Source: Gonium pectorale (taxonomy: Eukaryota > Chlorophyta > Chlorophyceae > Chlamydomonadales > Volvocaceae). Taken from it: DNA of 64,000 nucleotides. A model generated the notes under the pieces. That model made no database searches and was not told where the DNA came from. It worked only from the letters and a program-made list of their open reading frames with translations. Positions 1 through 12,400 of the stretch are shown here, piece after piece. Positions within the stretch are counted from its first letter, which is position 1; every line of letters starts with the position of its first letter. Location of the stretch: the NCBI GenBank assembly GCA_001584585.1, contig LSYV01000006.1, forward strand, positions 1,299,113-1,363,112, written 5' to 3'. A program made the position numbers and the translations under genes.

Positions 1-423
1 TTTTGACCACCCTAAGTGGGGGTTGCGCTTGCTGACGACACGAGCCACACATCCGGCGGCTGACCACCCCAAACAGCTTTAAGTTTAGCTGCATGATACA
101 TACCAAGCCAATAGCATAAAGCCCATCCGCTGTCAAGAGAAGCGCAGCTCAACAGCTGCCCAAGACCCCAAACCCAAATATAAGGAAGCTTCCCAGCTGC
201 CTACAGCCTGCAGCCACCGCCATGATGGTCGGCAACCTTCAGTGCGAAGGGCCCTGGCAGGGCCTGCTTACCCTGGCAGGGCCTGCTTACCCTGGCCATC
301 ATATCACAGCGCCTTCAAGAGCTTATAATCAGAACGCCCACTGTAATGTGGTGGCCCTTCACAGGCCATGCGGTTTGTGCGCTTTACTATCCAACCCAGA
401 GACACCAACTCCGGGCCCTGGGC
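1..423. other. No gene recognised; sequence downstream of H3
   Basis: This stretch lies 3' of the histone H3 gene, which runs leftwards. The short open frames here have no recognisable domain. A 21-bp direct duplication (ccctggcagggcctgcttac-type unit) occurs twice in tandem around 251-292. Apart from the H3 3' hairpin described separately, I see no functional signal. Confidence 0.5.
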
Positions 424-440
424 GCGTGGGCCGCCCACGC
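424..440 (-). terminator. Perfect hairpin just after the H3 stop codon
   Basis: On the minus strand GCGTGGG-CGG-CCCACGC forms a seven-base-pair stem with a three-base loop, starting about 25 nt after the H3 stop codon. Replication-dependent histone mRNAs, including those of volvocine algae, carry a short palindrome at this distance in place of a poly(A) tail. The stem here is GC-only and lacks the U-rich loop of the animal consensus. The role is therefore inferred from position and symmetry. Confidence 0.45.
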
Positions 441-464
441 CAGCACGCCAACTCCCCGATCTCC

Positions 465-2647
<2,183 letters not shown>

Positions 2648-4618
2648 ATGAACCTCAACGTGCAGTTTGCCGCCGAGGAGCCCTATCAGCGGACTTGCAT
2701 CACGCTGAACAAGGGGGGCGAGAGGATAACTGGCATGAAGGCAGGTTTGCTGCTTCAGGGCGGCTGGCCGAAAGCGCGCTCCGCCGCCAGAGACCTTTCT
2801 CTCGCGCCTTTTTTCCTCGTAGGTTTATGTCCTTCCGCTCCACCAGCCGGCCAAGGGCTGGCACGCTGTTCATGGCCAGCTGAACTGGATTCAGGTTTAC
2901 AGCGGACCGGACCTCACATGTGCCACTCGCTTATACGCCGGCTCTGGGTACACCGTCCGAGTGACCCCCTCACGCCCGCCGCCCAACCCGCGCCCGCGAC
3001 AGCCCCGCTCCTCTGCCGGCCATGGGCCCGACCTGATCACGCAGACCGTTGTCACCCCTCCGCTGCCACCGCCGTTGACGGCTTTTACGTTCGGGGAACC
3101 GCCGGGCCAGGCCATGGCGCGCTGGCAGGCACACCACGTCAACACGACCGACCTCAAGCAGGCCTACAAGGTGCGGGGGGGGGGTGCGTGGGGGCGCGAT
3201 GTAGGGGGTTCCTTTCCTTCATACAGTCACTCACCAGCCCGCCCATACCCGCACCCATCTGCCCTCTACGTTTATGCATTTGTAGGCGTTGCTCGAGCCG
3301 CTGTCTCCACGTGCGGCGGAGGCCACGCACGGCCTGCGCCCCTTCTATTCGGGCACCGTGCCCGCCTGGGAGCTGCACGGGTTGGCGGACGGCGAGCCGT
3401 ACCGCTTGCTCCTCAAGACCGTGCTCTTTATGGGAGAGCTCGTGTTTGAGGGGCAGTACTCTGCGCCGTACGAATTCGTGCAGGTACCGGTAGGCGCCTG
3501 CTACCGGGCTGGGGATTCGGCAGTAAGTTCACGGAAGCCTCCTAGACGGTACCTGAAGGGGGGGTGGCGCGTCTGGTTTTTGGGGAGGGTTCCCGCGCTT
3601 TCGGCTGTCCCTTTGTACCGGGTCAAGGTCTCAAGGAGCTTGGCCGTTAGTGCCTTTCCCTCGCCCCCTGGCCCCTGCCCCAGGGCCGGACGCCCCCGCC
3701 GCCCCGGGTGCCACCGCCGCTGCCGCTCTCGCCCACGGCCGCCTCCACGGCTCTGCGAGCTCGGGCGCCCCTGCCGCCGCCACCGCCTGAGCACAGCAGC
3801 CCTCCGCCGCCGTCGCCGTCACCGCCTGCAGCGGACCCCGGAAAGCCTTGGCGCTCCCCGCGCAGTGAGGACGAGCCGCCGGCGGCTGCTCGCCTCCGCA
3901 GCGGCCCGTCACCTGCGAAGCAGGTGCGGCGGCAGATGCCGATTCCGTCGACGCGACCGCCCCTACGCTCACTCCGCAGCGCGCGAGGAGTCCGCCCGCA
4001 CACGGCGGATTACACCGCCTCCCCCACCCGCGAACCTCGTGATGCAATGTCCTCGGGACTCCTCTGCGCGCGCTTGATGGGCTTGCAGCGGCTCCTCTCC
4101 ATGGCGGGCGGCATCATTGCCGAGCGTTGATTAGTTGCGCATGCCCAGGCAGGCACAGAGCCCTTGACCGTTCCTTTGGCCGCGCACGTCAATGCTTGAT
4201 ATCCAGAGCGTTTTCCACCCCACCCGCTCCCCAGGACATAATGCGCATGCACAGCACCAAGCGGCAGGAGGCGCCGACGGTGGGGCCGCTGTCTTGGGAA
4301 GTGTCTTCTGGGCTGGCCGCCTTCGCGGCCCCGGGCGCTTCGGCGCCGGCGCCGGCGCCGCCGGGGCAGGCGCCCTTCCCTCCAGCGCCGCCTAGGGGAC
4401 CACCGTCAAAGCAGCTGCCGCCACCGCCGCCACCGCCGCCACCGCCGCCCGCACCCATGGCGGCCGCGGCCGGTGCTTCGAGCGCTTCGGCGCCGGCGCC
4501 GCCTGTGCCGGCGCCTTCCTATCTCGCGCTGTCTCGGGGACCACCGTCGCAGCCGCTGCCGCAAGCAGGTGTCGGTCCTGTGCCTTGTGCCGGAGGGTCC
4601 CGACCCAGGAACGCGTGA
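2648..4618 (+). CDS. Fibronectin type III protein with proline-rich C-terminus
   Basis: Preferred model: exons 2648..2740, 2823..3170, 3286..3483, 3684..3923, 4235..4618, all phase 0, 420 residues. Exons 1-2 give an FN3-like strand pattern (GGERITGMKVYVLP ... RLYAGSGYTVRVTP). The end of exon 2 with exon 3 gives a second (PLTAFTFGEP ... WELHGLADGEPYRLLL ... GQYSAPYEF). The rest is proline-rich with a run of 12 prolines. Intron 1 needs a GC donor (AAG|gcaggt). An alternative ends at TGA 4128-4130 if the last intron is retained (361 residues). TGTAA occurs at about 4770. The first FN3 lacks its N-terminal strands, so an upstream exon is likely missing. Function unknown; FN3 repeats usually mediate protein contacts. 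Confidence 0.6.
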
Positions 4619-4767
4619 TGCACGGTGGCTGCCTCCTTCGTGACACGGTAAGACGGGAAAGGTTTCCCGTCGCAGTGTTTCAGTTTCCCATGGCTGGTGC
4701 GCGAGCGGAAAGCGTACTTGTCTAACTGAGATTCGCAATTCTTCCATGGGCCCCCCCGGCGTTGACG

Positions 4768-4792
4768 GACGTGTAACCTGTAACCTGTCTAA
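4768..4792 (+). repeat. Dispersed motif ACGGACGTGTAACCTGTAACC, copy 1
   Basis: Related sequences occur at 31010-31028 (same strand), 32254-32272 and about 48026-48042 (opposite strand). Homology with the 31-kb copy extends upstream through a CCATGG-C-rich-CGG segment, so it is not a chance match. It may be the edge of an unrecognised transposable element. Confidence 0.55.
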
Positions 4793-5174
4793 GTGAGATC
4801 GGGGCATTGCCCCCCCCCCACACCCAATGCTGTCACAAAGGCGCGAAACAGCGGCTTCAGCGTTAAAATGTTCACGAATCCCGTTCTTGTGCAAAAACGT
4901 CTCGAGCTCGTCCACTGTGCTCTTGTGGCCTGCAGGGTTCAGACCACCGCACCAGCCCGGGGGCAATGTTTCCAAGGCAGGCTGCTAGCCGACGGATCTG
5001 CGACCCGGGCGCCCGGGATCGCGGCAGGAGATTCGGGACAAGATCCCGGTGGCCATGGAAAGGCTGTCATGAAGGCTGTCAGGGCCCTCCATGGCGCCAG
5101 CGCTGGTGGGCAGCAAGTTGGAGCGCTCTGTGGCTGCAGGAGCTGCTGAAGCTACGATCAGGGAGCGCCGGCAC

Positions 5175-5235
5175 GGGGAGGGAAGCGGGAAGGGAAGCGG
5201 GGAGGGAAGCGGGGGGGAAAGCGGGGAGGGAACGC
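5175..5235. repeat. Purine-rich GGGAAGCGG tandem
   Basis: Imperfect short tandem of GGGAAGC(G)n on the plus strand, almost free of pyrimidines except single C residues. It is low-complexity sequence; no gene overlaps it convincingly. Confidence 0.6.
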
Positions 5236-5324
5236 GGTACGCTGGCCGCTACTTGTTCAAGGACGAGGAGTGATACAGCAGCCAGACAGATCTGAGTAAG
5301 CGGCTTGACTCACGTGCTTGCAGA

Positions 5325-5477
5325 TAGATTTCTCGCAGCGCCACAGGTTTTCGGGGCGGTAGCGGTGGGGCTTCCTCACGGCACGCCACCTGGGGCGGGC
5401 GTCTTGCGGGCGGCCTTGGTGGCCAGATGCTTGCGAGGTGCCTTGTCTCCATCGGGCAGTCTTTTCGGTGCGGGCAA
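5325..5477 (-). pseudogene. Decayed histone H3 5' fragment
   Basis: Read on the minus strand this matches the H3 gene at 465-997 from its start codon to about VALREI. The start codon has become TTG and the stretch coding the residues after TAR is partly deleted. [21 protein letters not shown] is readable in one frame and KPHRYRP only after a frameshift, followed by a second shift at VALREI. The copy stops about codon 52, well before the intron site of the intact gene, so it is a 5' fragment and not a processed full-length copy. It cannot encode a histone. Confidence 0.9.
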
Positions 5478-5499
5478 GCCAGGGCTCCTGTTTGGGCAA

Positions 5500-7538
5500 T
5501 GTCGAAACGTAAACGCGACAGGTGCCGCGATCGCGCCGCGCCCGTACGTCGTACGCAGCGCACGATTGTCAGTTGTATGCTTGGCCGCGTTGGCGTCACA
5601 CATGTAGTCACGTAAGATGCATGTAGCAGCGAACAATACCTGTTCACTGCTACCGTAATACCCGTAATACCGTTTACTGATTCGGTGCACTACTGGGTAC
5701 TGGCTACTGGGTCCCAATATGAAGCTGTCCGGCCGTACTCCTGCTCCACGTCTCGGGCCTAGCCGGTGCTTCTGAACGCCTTGGTGAAGGTTCTCCCATG
5801 TCAGGGTGTGGTCGTATAGTCGTAAAAATGAAAGGTTATAAATTGATTGTGTTCACGCCCGGGTTTAAGGTACGTGTGCACAGTGAGGCTGTGAGGGCAT
5901 CCGGGAATAGCGGCTGTTTTCGGCAGGGCGAGGCACGGGAGGCGTCGGGACAGGAAGGCCCAAGGCACCGCGGACAGGCAGTGCTGTCTCAGGAATTGCA
6001 TACAAGGGCTCTTGCAACAGTCTTGCTCTGCGCAAGTCAAGGGTAGTGGGCTGAGCGCTCCCGGATCTTATTACCGCTGGCCGCCATTGGACAGATAACT
6101 ACGTCGAACACGACGCCCGACGGCTTCGCCGTCTCCACATCACACCAGGTGCTCCAGACCGGGAGGGTCCGTCGGCTCGTCTCAATAGCCTGCCATGCAA
6201 TGTACCCTGCGCCCCTCTGGCAACGCCGCACCTTGGGGCGTGCATGATCGAAGAGGCGGCCTTCTCTTTGTTTCAACTTTCTCCACTCCATACAACTCAT
6301 TGCACGTCAGCCAGCCCAATGTGAATGCATGGTCGCAGGTGGCCAAACAGCACCACCCGCGGCTTGCCCAAACTGCGCGGCTCGCATCACCACAAGTTCA
6401 GTTGGCGTCTGTTATGTAACATGGTGCACATGCTTGGCAACGGCCGCGCGGACGGTTGTCGGACCGGGCCTCACGCTCACACATGCGCACGCGGCCTTCA
6501 GCAAGGACTCCCGGGTCGCCGAGACCGTGCACCCTGCAGCGCTCGCGGGCAGCCATGCACACAAGGGACACGACAGACCATCCCCCGTCACTGGCTCGTC
6601 TGAAAGCGCTGGGCAGACGCACGGACATATCTGGCACCTGACAATAGATCCGGAGGCGAGCGGAGGCTTCGAAGCCTGGCAGGAGCGGCCACGTGCGCGT
6701 ACGGTATAGCCGAGCTCCTAGCCAATAGGGCGCTGAATCCGTCGCCCGCTGCCAACACGATCCACATACCCGCGCGCCAGTATCCCAATCATGCATAGTG
6801 CTTGGAGCACGTCGCCTTTGGATACGGCGTCAAGCGTTGTTGCACAGTCCCAGCTTGGTCACTCAGAGATGACGTGCTGCTGCCTGACTCCGAAACGGCG
6901 CCTTGTAAGTCTCTCAGCCAAAGGGCTGTGCACCCGTAACGCGCTCGACCCTAGAGGCTGCAAGATAAGCAACCCTATGCGCAACCCAATGCTCATCCAA
7001 GCGGACACCACATGTCTCTCCTTACCACCCGCTGTCACGAATTCATTAATCTGGCACCAGCACCGCTATCACTGACACCCTGGGTGCGTCGACACCCAGA
7101 TCCGCCTAAAACGGAGGCACACCGCCATGCACGGTTACGCTCCCCCATGGGCCCCGGGGCTGACGCTCGGCAGTGGCAGGCGACGTGTCCAGGTGCCACC
7201 AGCAGTCAAGAGAGTCACGCTCTGCCATCGGCTCACTGTAAGGGCACGTCACTCAGCAGTACCCCCAAAAGGACACCACTCGACATCGAGGCCGTGCTGT
7301 GCTACCAGGCACCCCGACGGGTCGGGTCGGCTCGTGATGCAGTAACACACACATGCATACTAGTACCGTTCTGCATTCTGATAGACAACTGAGCAAGGAA
7401 TCCGGTAACGGGCAACAGCGCATGTCCTTGTAGCCATCAACATCTCCCGTGCCCGCTTTCACAAACAGTCCGTAGCGTGGATCCCGAAGCTAGCGGTCTC
7501 AGGGGGACCGCAAGCCCCCTTGGCCTCCGCCCAGGCGC
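5500..7538. other. Gene-poor region downstream of the remodeller
   Basis: About 2 kb without a recognisable coding region on either strand. Open frames are short, without domain signatures, and do not chain through plausible splice sites. It must contain the 3' end of the remodeller transcript, which runs leftwards from its stop at 7539. I found no TGTAA on the minus strand close to that stop. Confidence 0.45.
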
Positions 7539-9396
7539 CTAGCGCCGCCCAGCCGTGCGGGCCTTCTTGGCCGGCGGAGACGCGGCCGCTGCTGCTGGCT
7601 TGGCCGCCGGCTTAGCTGCCGGCTGGGCCGCCGGCTTGACTCCCGTCTTGGCTGCCCGTTTCGCTGCCGACTTGGCCGCCGGCTCGGCTGCAGTCTTGGC
7701 CGCCGGTTTCGCTGCCGGCTTGGCCGCCGGTTTCGCTGCCGGCTTGGCCGCCGGCTTGGCCGCCGGCTTGGCTGCAGTTTTGGCCGCCGGTTTCGCTGCC
7801 TTTTTGGGTGCCGTTTTGGCCGCCGGCTTGGCGGCGCCGCCGGGCTGCTGCTGCTCCGAAGCAGGCTGCTCTCCCGGCGGGCCCCGCTCCACAGCGCGCT
7901 CAATGCAACGGTCGATGAGGGGCCGCAGCTCCATGGACAGCTCCCTGCGGAAGGGGAGATCACATAGGAGGGCGTTACATAAAGTGGGGAGTCCGCGAAA
8001 CAAAAGAGGCAAAGGGTAGCGAAGAAGACGGCAAGGCTGCCCGAAAAGCCCCGATGGCGTGTCCTCCAACCGAGTGGCCCCCTACGGAGAAGTGAGGGGC
8101 TGAGGGCCCCTCCACTGAACCCAAGTCTTCCCTCGGAGTTGTTAACATGTCGCAATGATCCTACCCTGCCCTGCAGCTCACCTGCACCGGTCGCTGCAGT
8201 GGATGAAGCAGGCCTGGTTGGGCGGCCGCTGCCCCAGCGCCTTAAACATCTCGCACTCGCCCACCTAGCGCGGAGGGCATAGCGCAGGCGGGGTATCAGG
8301 GAGGTGAGGAGTTGAAGGGAAAGGGAATGAACAACGACGAGCTGGGCGCCAGCAGGGAGGTGGGAAGCAGCCAGGGGAAAATGAGCGCCATGCGCACATG
8401 GCATTACGTGCTGACAGGCAACGGAGGGAACGTAACGGGCGCTGGAAAAGCCCCCGCCTGGTCGATGAGGCTCTCGCACCCATTCTGCTCATATATACTG
8501 TCCGAGGCTTCCCGCAGCCCCGACCAGTGAAGGCTCCCAGGCCCGCCGCGCTGCACTCAGTACCTCGCCGCCCTCCATCCCGCCTTGCCTCACCATGTGG
8601 TAGCCCGCCGGCAGGTCGTCCTCGCAGAAGGCGTGCTCGCACATCTCGCACCTGCAGAGGGTATGCATCCTTGTGTGGCTCAGGGCCCTGCTGACGGCAC
8701 GCGCGCAAAGCTGTAGGGCTGAAGCAAGGGAGGGGTCGGCAACACGGCGCCGCCTGACACCCAGCAGCCCTTTCCCCTGCTGTCCGACTCGCCTGTAAAC
8801 GGGACGGTGACGGAGACATGCGCCCCGAGGCTTTCCCAAGCCAGAGTGTTTCGCAATACTTCTGCCCCCTGATCTTTAACGACCGACCCCTGCCCCATGC
8901 ACACTGTACCCATGGCTCAGTCCTCTCAGCGCGCGCTCCATTCCCCCGGTACGCGTACCTGAACAGCAGCCCGCCCGCGCGCCCGGTGTTGCGCTGGCAC
9001 TTGGCGCACTCGTGGTGCGGGCAGGCCCAGCGCTTGAGCGCGCCCGCCTGCTCCGCCGTGAAGCCCATACACTGCAACGGCATCCCGCGGCGGAGGGGAC
9101 TCGCTGAGCGCAGGCGTATGGGTCGAGCACGGGAAGCGATAACCCCAGCGCGTTCCCTAGAGCATTCTCCGGAGCGCTCCTTTTTGCATTTGTCATGCCA
9201 TGGAAGAAGGTACTGCAAGCCGAGACCCTGTAGCTGTTCCCAATACATGCTCGCACCTCGGGATGGAAGGCTGCTGGGCAGTAGTCGCAGCACAGCAGGC
9301 TGCCGCCGTCCCAGCACACCAGGCAGACGTCTGTGTGGTCTGCGGTGCACACACACACAGCATGTCCACAAGCAAGCACGCACATTCGCATGACGT

Positions 9397-9453
<57 letters not shown>

Positions 9454-12400
9454 GCGCGCGCGGGGCGGTGAGGATGAAAGAAAGGTGATTGGGGGGGGGC
9501 GCGGGTTCACGCAGTCAGGCGCTGATCGAGGTTGTTCCACAGCCCAGCAAGCCGGTGGATTACGGGAGCCTGGCTGCGACTCCTCACGGCTACCACCTCT
9601 CCCCATAGCCCGCGCAATCGCCTTGTTTCCGCCAGACTTGACCCACCATAGTCGATGCCGGCGCGCTGCATCTTGCGGCGCCACGCCGCCGCCGACGCTG
9701 CCGCCTGCGCGGCCCGGTCCTGCCCAGGGTGGTGGAGCATGCCCTCCTGTAGCACGGGAGTGGGCAAGGGCAGGCAAGCCAAGGGCGGGGCCAGGCCGGG
9801 CACCATGTTGCGGATCACGGCGGGCGAGGCAGTGCGGGGCCCGGGGCCAGTCGGACAGGGCCAGGGTGGGCACAATGGCATGCGCATGTACCAGTTGTCA
9901 GACGACCCTTAGCAGGACCTTGCACGAAGGACCCTGTACTCGGACACCCCCGTCCCGATAGTGCAAACAAGTGGGATGTTACGAAAGCGAGAGCACACGC
10001 TCGGGGAGGCGCTGCGCGAGGCGGAGGGATTGGTGGCCCCCGCGGCACACCGTACCTCCATGGTGTAGCAGTTGTCCCGCAGCACCGCGAAGCCGTCCAC
10101 GTTGACCAGCCGCTCCTTGCGCTCCCGCTTGGCGCCCGCCCAGTACTGCCGCGCGATGTCCTTGTTGCTGTTGCTGGCGGCCTCCGCGCGCAGCGAGCGG
10201 AAGTCCAGTCCCTGCGGGCATGGTGGAGCGAAGAGGGGGTTTCAGACGTGAGCGCACCGGCGAGGAGCGTAGGTAGGAGTTCAGCTCTGAAGCTGGCAGG
10301 TACAACGCTTGCCTGGTCACATTACTCCCAACTGCATCATTCGGCGGCCCCGTCTGCAGTTCGCCACGACCCATGGGTCACCACTCCCGCCTGCGGGGCC
10401 CTTGCCTGAAACATGAAGGTGTCCGCGAGAGGGGCCTCTGCGTTAAACTCAAGTGCGGTCTGCTTCACAGACACCAGGCCCCCGCCGCGTTCGCTTCCGC
10501 CGGCCTCCTCATGGTTAGCCTCCTCTGTCTCCATCTTTTCTGCTGGACCGTTGGCCGCCGGCTCCGCCGCCGCGCTCTGCTCCGCTCCGCAGCCAGCATC
10601 CACCTTGACCACCGGCCGCGCCGTCCCTGCTCCCGGCCCCACCGGCGCGGCCTCGCCTTTCTTCCCCGCCTTGGCGTTGGCGCCGGCCCCCGCCTTGACC
10701 TGCTCCGCCTTCACCTCCGCCTCCGCCGCGCCTGACCGGCTGGTCGGCGCGGCGCCGGAGTCGGTGGCGGCCGCAGCCCCGGCGGCGACGGGCGGCTTGG
10801 CGGCAGCCTCGGTGCCAGCCATCATGCGCGACCTACAGGCATGGAAACAAGCTGGGTGTCGGCGGGACGGACCTTTCTTTCCTCTTGATATGTTCGGGCG
10901 TCGCCACGCTGTACTGCTGCATGCTTGGAGGTCCACAAGCCTCCAAACAACAGGCTCCTACCGCGTTCAGCTGTTCGCCGCTGAACGCCCTCTCCCTCCT
11001 GCCCGGGACGCCCCGTAGCAGACAAGCCCGTCGCGCCCTGCAGGGATCAGCCGTACCACGACGCATCTGCGACGCTTCCAACGCGCCAACCCGGAACTGA
11101 CGCGCACGCGGTCCACGCTGCCGTACTGAACGCTGCTGCCGTGCTCCATATCACGCGCGCATCTGCCGAGCGCCGACGCCGTTGCGGCAACTCGCGGCCC
11201 AGCCCAAACCCAGCCCACCGGTCCATAATGGCGTCCAGCTGCTGGTCGCTGGGCAGCGCGCCCTCCTCGCTGCGGAAGATGCGGTCCGCCCCAAAGCGCA
11301 GCATGGACAGCACCTCGCTCAGGGCCAGGCCCTCAAGCGCCTCGGCGCCGCTGGTGCTGCCACGGTTCACCATCTGGTCGGGAGGGGCCCGATGTGGGAA
11401 GCGGAGCGCAGTGGGCCAGTGCGCCGGCGGGGACGATGCGTGTCGGGGGCGTTAACAGGTACGAGGGCGCAGGCGGGAGGATAAGACACAGCGCTGAGCG
11501 GTACTGGAGTGTGCTGCAGGAGGGGGAACAGGGGAACTTTGATGGCTGCGGATGGAGACGTGCACCACCCTCGTCAAGTCACACTGCTGCCCCTTCCGAT
11601 ACTCCTTTCGTCATTCGCATGCAACCGCCTTATTACGCTCCTTCCCTCCCCGGCCCGCTTCGCTTACCGCACCCTGCTCCCCCCCTTTCCTCCCCCCCCC
11701 CGTTCCTTCCCTTTTCCCTTCAACTCCCCCCGTTTTCCCGTAGGGGGAACGCTTCCCCAACCCCCACCCTACACAACCCCACCTGGTCGCCTCCGTCCGT
11801 CCCTCAATCCTCTAGTGACAACGTCCTTGAAGCCCATTGCCCCTCATCCCCCCGCCTGCCCCACCCCCCGACCTGGTCCAGGTAGAGCTTCGCCTCCGCC
11901 CGGCGCTGGATGCGGTCCTCCACGGTGCCCTCACTGACCAGCCGGTACACGTGCACGGGCCGCGTCTGGCCGATGCGGTGCACGCGGGCCATGGCCTGCA
12001 GGTCCCACTGCGGGTTCCAGTCGCTGTCAAACAGGATGCACGTGTCGGCGGTCTGCGGGAGGGAGAGGGGCGCGGGAGGGGCCGGCGCGGTAGGGTGCGG
12101 GGCAAGGACCGTGCCGGCGGCGCAGCGGCTGTGGACGGCACCGCCCGCGCGTTGCGTAGGTGCAAACGCGAAAGGTCAGCGAGGTGGTGCCGGCCGGCTT
12201 CCTGCCCGGTTGCCCGCGCTCCCGGCTCCCAAGCTTTCCAGCCGCTGACACTCTATATGCACAGTGCGGCCAGCGCCCCGCAAACGGCGGACCTGACAGT
12301 GGATCCCACACCTGCAGGTTGACGCCCAGGCCCCCCGCGCGCGTGCAGAGGATGTATATGAATATGTCGCTGCCCGGCTTGTTGAACTGCTCAATGTCAA

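Larger units (their letters stand above)
4619..5324. other. Intergenic; dispersed-repeat copy and purine tract
   Basis: No gene recognised. It contains one copy of the ACGGACGTGTAACCTGTAACC dispersed motif (separate entry), whose tandem TGTAAs could serve as the poly(A) signal of the FN3 gene. A GGGAAGCGG-type purine-rich tandem lies at about 5175-5235. Confidence 0.4.

Noticed and set aside
7555..8019. Plus-strand frame of [12 protein letters not shown] repeats opposite the remodeller tail
   Set aside because: It is the antisense reading of the Ala/Lys/Pro tail; the minus-strand frame continues in phase from upstream exons.
8265..9873. Cys-Val poly-CVCV peptides on the minus strand
   Set aside because: They are translations of the (CA)n microsatellite, which lies in an intron.
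9657..9887. Extended minus-strand exon beginning [10 protein letters not shown]
   Set aside because: A good pyrimidine-tract acceptor at 9747 in the right phase removes it. Joining it to the previous exon would need a different phase.
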